This document shows positions 62,693 through 64,000 of a stretch of 64,000 nt of DNA, in pieces. The number at the start of each line of letters is the position of its first letter. Position 1 is the first letter of the stretch. The stretch lies in the NCBI GenBank assembly GCA_006386115.1, contig VFIW01000013.1, positions 248,001 through 312,000 of the forward strand, in the 5' to 3' direction. The stretch is from Globisporangium splendens. Taxonomy: Eukaryota; Oomycota; Peronosporomycetes; Pythiales; Pythiaceae. The notes under the pieces were generated by a model, which made no database searches, had not been told where the DNA came from, and saw only the letters and a list, made by a program, of their open reading frames with translations. The translations under genes and the position numbers were made by a program.

Positions 62693-64000
62693 ATGCAGCG
62701 CATCGACGAGCTCCCGCTGCACGCGCTGCTGCACGTGCTCAGCTTCGCGCTCGACGACTACACTGGCGTCGACGGCATCGCGTGGAAGCCCAACTGGGGA
62801 GCGCACAAATGCCCCCAGCGGCTCGCAACCGTGAGTCGCGCGTGGCACGTCGCAATGCAGTCCGTTGTCGTGTTCCAGCAAGAAAGTACGCTCTCGTTCA
62901 CGTTCCTAAGAAGCGCGTCCAAGAAAGAAGACCCAGCGCGTCAAGGCGATCTTGAGCCAGTGGTAAAGTGGAAGCTCGAGGAAGAACGAACGCCAGAAGT
63001 GGTGAGGCCGTCACGACTGCTGGCACACTCGATTGCGAGGTTCTTCTCGTCCATCGTGAGCAAACTACAGACCCCAAATGCACACCCGTGGGACGAGTGT
63101 GACGCTGAGACTGCTGTCGCACCCACTGACCCAGCTGATGCTCAAGGACCCAGTGTTGCTGCCGAAACAGGCGAAGACTCGGAGCTTGACCCATCGTTAC
63201 TCGATAAGATCCATCGTTTTTGCGCGCGCCTGCGGAAGAAGAACGCCACGAAACTGCGTGAACTTCGATTGTGTGGCGGCTCTGACGGCTTACTTGCTCC
63301 CGGTGACAGTGGCCGACAAGCGTTGACTGCGTCTGCCAGTGAAGAGCTCCAGTTGATCTGGATGGACACTTTTGCTATGTGCCCAGCTCTCCAGCGGCTT
63401 GATTTATCAAAGATGTCGCTCCTCTCACCGCACTTACCGTGTATCCTGATCGCCGCGTCAGCCTATTGCCGCGATATCAACGTGCTCATCATGCCACAGC
63501 AAGAGTGCGTCGGGTACCAGCGCCGAAACGTGAAACCCGTGTTCGACGCGTTCTATTATGCACTGCGCAACTTGCATACGAGTCTCCATGATCCATCATC
63601 TCTCCAGATAAAACATCGTCAGCGCGGCTTGCGACGACTTGTCATGCCGAAGTTGTTTGCTTATGAGTTTTACGACGAGCACATGAAGACGATTGCTCGG
63701 TATTGTCCGAAGCTGGAATTTGTCGAAGGGCTACGCCTCGCACCGATCTTCCAAGCGCGCGGACTCTCGTACCATCAAGTCATGGCGTCGTGGATAACCG
63801 CGTGGCAAGCGTTCTGTGAATCCTGCACAAACCTGCGCGAATGGAACTGGTTTGAGATCCCATTTGTCGATGATTTTTTTGTGATTTTCGCCGCGCAGCC
63901 AAAGCCGCAGTTGGATACGTTGACTTTGCCAGGCAACACCACACTCTGGAAGCGGGACTATGTGTTTCAAGAACACCAGGAACCAGCGAATTGCGTGTGC
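62693..64000 (+). CDS. F-box-like protein with leucine-rich segments, 3' end outside window
   Basis: Open from ATG 62693 to the last base, 436 codons with no stop. The start MQRIDELPLHALLHVLSF followed by RLATVSRAWHVAM fits an F-box (Leu-Pro, then the W near its end), though with an insert between helices. Further on, leucine-rich-repeat-like segments appear: TKLRELRLCGGSDG, PALQRLDLSKMSLLSP, RGLRRLVMPKLFAYEF, LDTLTLPGNTTL. An F-box plus LRR protein would act as a substrate receptor of an SCF ubiquitin ligase by binding SKP1; the target is unknown. Intronless so far. The upstream ATG at 62650 is in another frame. Confidence 0.7.
   Translation, partial: MQRIDELPLHALLHVLSFALDDYTGVDGIAWKPNWGAHKCPQRLATVSRAWHVAMQSVVVFQQESTLSFTFLRSASKKEDPARQGDLEPVVKWKLEEERTPEVVRPSRLLAHSIARFFSSIVSKLQTPNAHPWDECDAETAVAPTDPADAQGPSVAAETGEDSELDPSLLDKIHRFCARLRKKNATKLRELRLCGGSDGLLAPGDSGRQALTASASEELQLIWMDTFAMCPALQRLDLSKMSLLSPHLPCILIAASAYCRDINVLIMPQQECVGYQRRNVKPVFDAFYYALRNLHTSLHDPSSLQIKHRQRGLRRLVMPKLFAYEFYDEHMKTIARYCPKLEFVEGLRLAPIFQARGLSYHQVMASWITAWQAFCESCTNLREWNWFEIPFVDDFFVIFAAQPKPQLDTLTLPGNTTLWKRDYVFQEHQEPANCVC

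Overview
The window looks like a nuclear contig from an oomycete-type stramenopile. This is inferred from short GT-AG introns (about 55-190 bp, mostly 70-95), compact and often overlapping genes, chromodomain-bearing Ty3/gypsy elements, a Crypton-type recombinase relic, a CYP86-clan-like P450 and the gene repertoire. No rRNA, tRNA, CRISPR or bacterial signal was found.

Left flank (1-22.7 kb), mostly host genes. There is a spliced gene of unknown function cut by the window start (+). A five-exon TPR/EF-hand gene (-) is tail-to-tail with it. A nine-exon giant gene (4161-13269, +) encodes coiled coils, IQ motifs and long tandem repeats; part of its repeat array is riddled with small indels that look like assembly error. 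Then follow a PDZ-TTC39/IML2-like gene (-), a PAP2 lipid phosphatase (-, four exons), a TMEM8/myomaker-like membrane protein (-, three exons), a LINE-like relic, a P450 relic, an intact cytochrome P450 (+) and a Crypton fragment.

Centre (22.75-57.06 kb), a nest of Ty3/gypsy retrotransposons from three families. A1 (22918-30567, +) and A2 (45974-53636, +) have both LTRs. C1 (30568-35442, -) and C2 (35978-38471, -) are the 5' and 3' parts of two tandem family-C copies sharing one LTR (35443-35977); C1 also carries a solo LTR. B1 (38472-41904, +) is a 5' half. B2 (-) is split by A2 into a 3' half (42552-45973) and a 5' half with its LTR (53637-57060), with AGATA target-site duplications at the A2 boundaries. 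B1 plus the LTR at 41905-42551 mirrors 52988-57060, so the locus is a large inverted duplication.

Most interesting feature: families A, B and C each carry a long open reading frame on the strand opposite gag-pol, starting just inside the 3' LTR and running head-on into the chromodomain end of pol. Family A (354-355 aa) and B copies are homologous, with predicted coiled coils; family C has a 514-aa counterpart. About 340-970 bp of each lies outside pol, and where sense and antisense overlap the codon phase is the same in all copies. The layout recalls antisense genes of complex retroviruses (HTLV-1 HBZ) and antisense ORFs of some plant gypsy elements; I know of no described oomycete system of this kind. 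The A and B elements also carry a textbook -1 frameshift signal (A AAA AAC plus hairpin) between gag and pol, and twin TGACGTCA boxes at fixed 13-bp spacing in their LTRs.

Right flank (57.1-64 kb), host genes again: a degenerate ORF, a probably N-myristoylated CAMK-type kinase (+), a multi-pass CTP-dependent lipid kinase-like protein (-), an acidic/basic probable nuclear protein (-) and an F-box-like gene (+) running off the window end. Several flank genes (PAP2, TMEM8-like, CTP-dependent kinase, P450) are plausible membrane-lipid enzymes, but nothing shows they act together.
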